The translations under genes and the position numbers were made by a program. From Temnopleurus reevesii (Eukaryota; Echinodermata; Echinoidea; Temnopleuroida; Temnopleuridae), in the NCBI GenBank assembly GCA_036244855.1, contig BQKZ01013082.1, forward strand, positions 1 through 12,021: a stretch of 12,021 nt of DNA, read 5' to 3'. Under the pieces are notes generated by a model, which was given only the letters and a program-made list of their open reading frames with translations, had not been told where the DNA came from and searched no databases. This document shows, one piece after another, positions 11,876 to 12,021 of this stretch. The first letter of the stretch is position 1; the number at the start of each line of letters is the position of its first letter.

Positions 11876-11919
11876 GTTGCTGGGTTGGTCAAGCTACAAT
11901 GTTTGTCCAACCTAGCAAC
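11876..11919. repeat. Inverted repeat, 13-bp arms
   Basis: GTTGCTGGGTTGG (11876-11888) and CCAACCTAGCAAC (11907-11919) are inverted copies with one mismatch around an 18-base loop. It could be a transposon terminus or a cruciform-forming site. There is no T-tract and no nearby gene to make it a terminator. Confidence 0.6.
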
Positions 11920-12021
11920 GTTAATGTATGCAAGTAGCATTCTGGCTATTGTACTCTCATTATTTTCTGACAGCGGAAGACATACTTTGATTTTGGGCAG
12001 ACGTGAACAAATTTGAAGACA

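Larger units (their letters stand above)
9870..12021. other. 2.15 kb without a supported gene
   Basis: No acceptor in the phase needed after exon 11 leads to a convincing exon here. The AG at about 10822 gives about 20 codons of non-protein-like text, and the AG near 11976 meets stops at once. The region holds a hairpin at 10033-10066, a dispersed repeat at 10262-10402, a minus-strand ORF of doubtful status (11009-11323), a 10-bp minisatellite, two diverged tandem duplications (11431-11747) and a hairpin at 11876-11919. It is either a long intron of the gene or intergenic. Confidence 0.55.

Noticed and set aside
1..12021. CRISPR arrays, bacterial operons, rRNA or tRNA genes
   Set aside because: The repeats lack the regular short repeat/unique spacer form, genes are intron-split, and I found no cloverleaf or rRNA-like sequence.

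Overview
The window reads as eukaryotic DNA, AT-rich and intron-rich, with short exons, GT-AG introns, decayed retroposons and microsatellites. The SINE-like 3' tail (about 6684-6760) and the antisense (CTTGAA)n tails are of a kind I associate with marine invertebrate genomes. An echinoderm or a related deuterostome is my best guess, but this is inference.

One plus-strand gene fills roughly the first 7.9 kb. I could thread eleven coding exons (1-98, 670-785, 1247-1375, 2206-2492, 2967-3081, 3543-4359, 5073-5108, 5195-5310, 6185-6366, 6949-7175, 7827-7923). Every donor/acceptor pair matches in codon phase (0,2,2,1,2,0,0,2,1,0), giving about 739 codons open at both ends. The 5' end lies before the window, and I found no convincing exon after 7923, so the 3' end is probably beyond it. 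The protein is a mostly helical, Leu/Ala-rich polypeptide (armadillo/HEAT-like by eye) with a polar, probably disordered stretch in the large exon and a Lys-rich linker later. I do not recognise the family.

The striking feature is repeated duplication of exon pieces inside this gene. The end of the 670-785 exon has a decayed copy upstream at 474-530. The 1247-1375 exon is followed by four more copies at 1419-1972. The 7827-7923 exon has a stop-containing copy upstream (7709-7768) and about six decayed copies downstream in a ~300-bp tandem array (7827 to about 9870). That array carries antisense retroposon-like (CTTGAA)n tails and was later interrupted by a 323-bp retroposon fragment with target-site duplications (9410-9732).

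A ~360-bp GAT microsatellite begins a few bases after the 2492 donor. It stays open in the host gene's frame and in other frames, so it mimics genes.

From about 9870 to the end there is no supported gene. I see a dispersed repeat that also occurs inverted in the 6367-6948 intron, two diverged tandem duplications at 11431-11747, a 10-bp minisatellite, several hairpins and one low-confidence minus-strand ORF (11009-11323).
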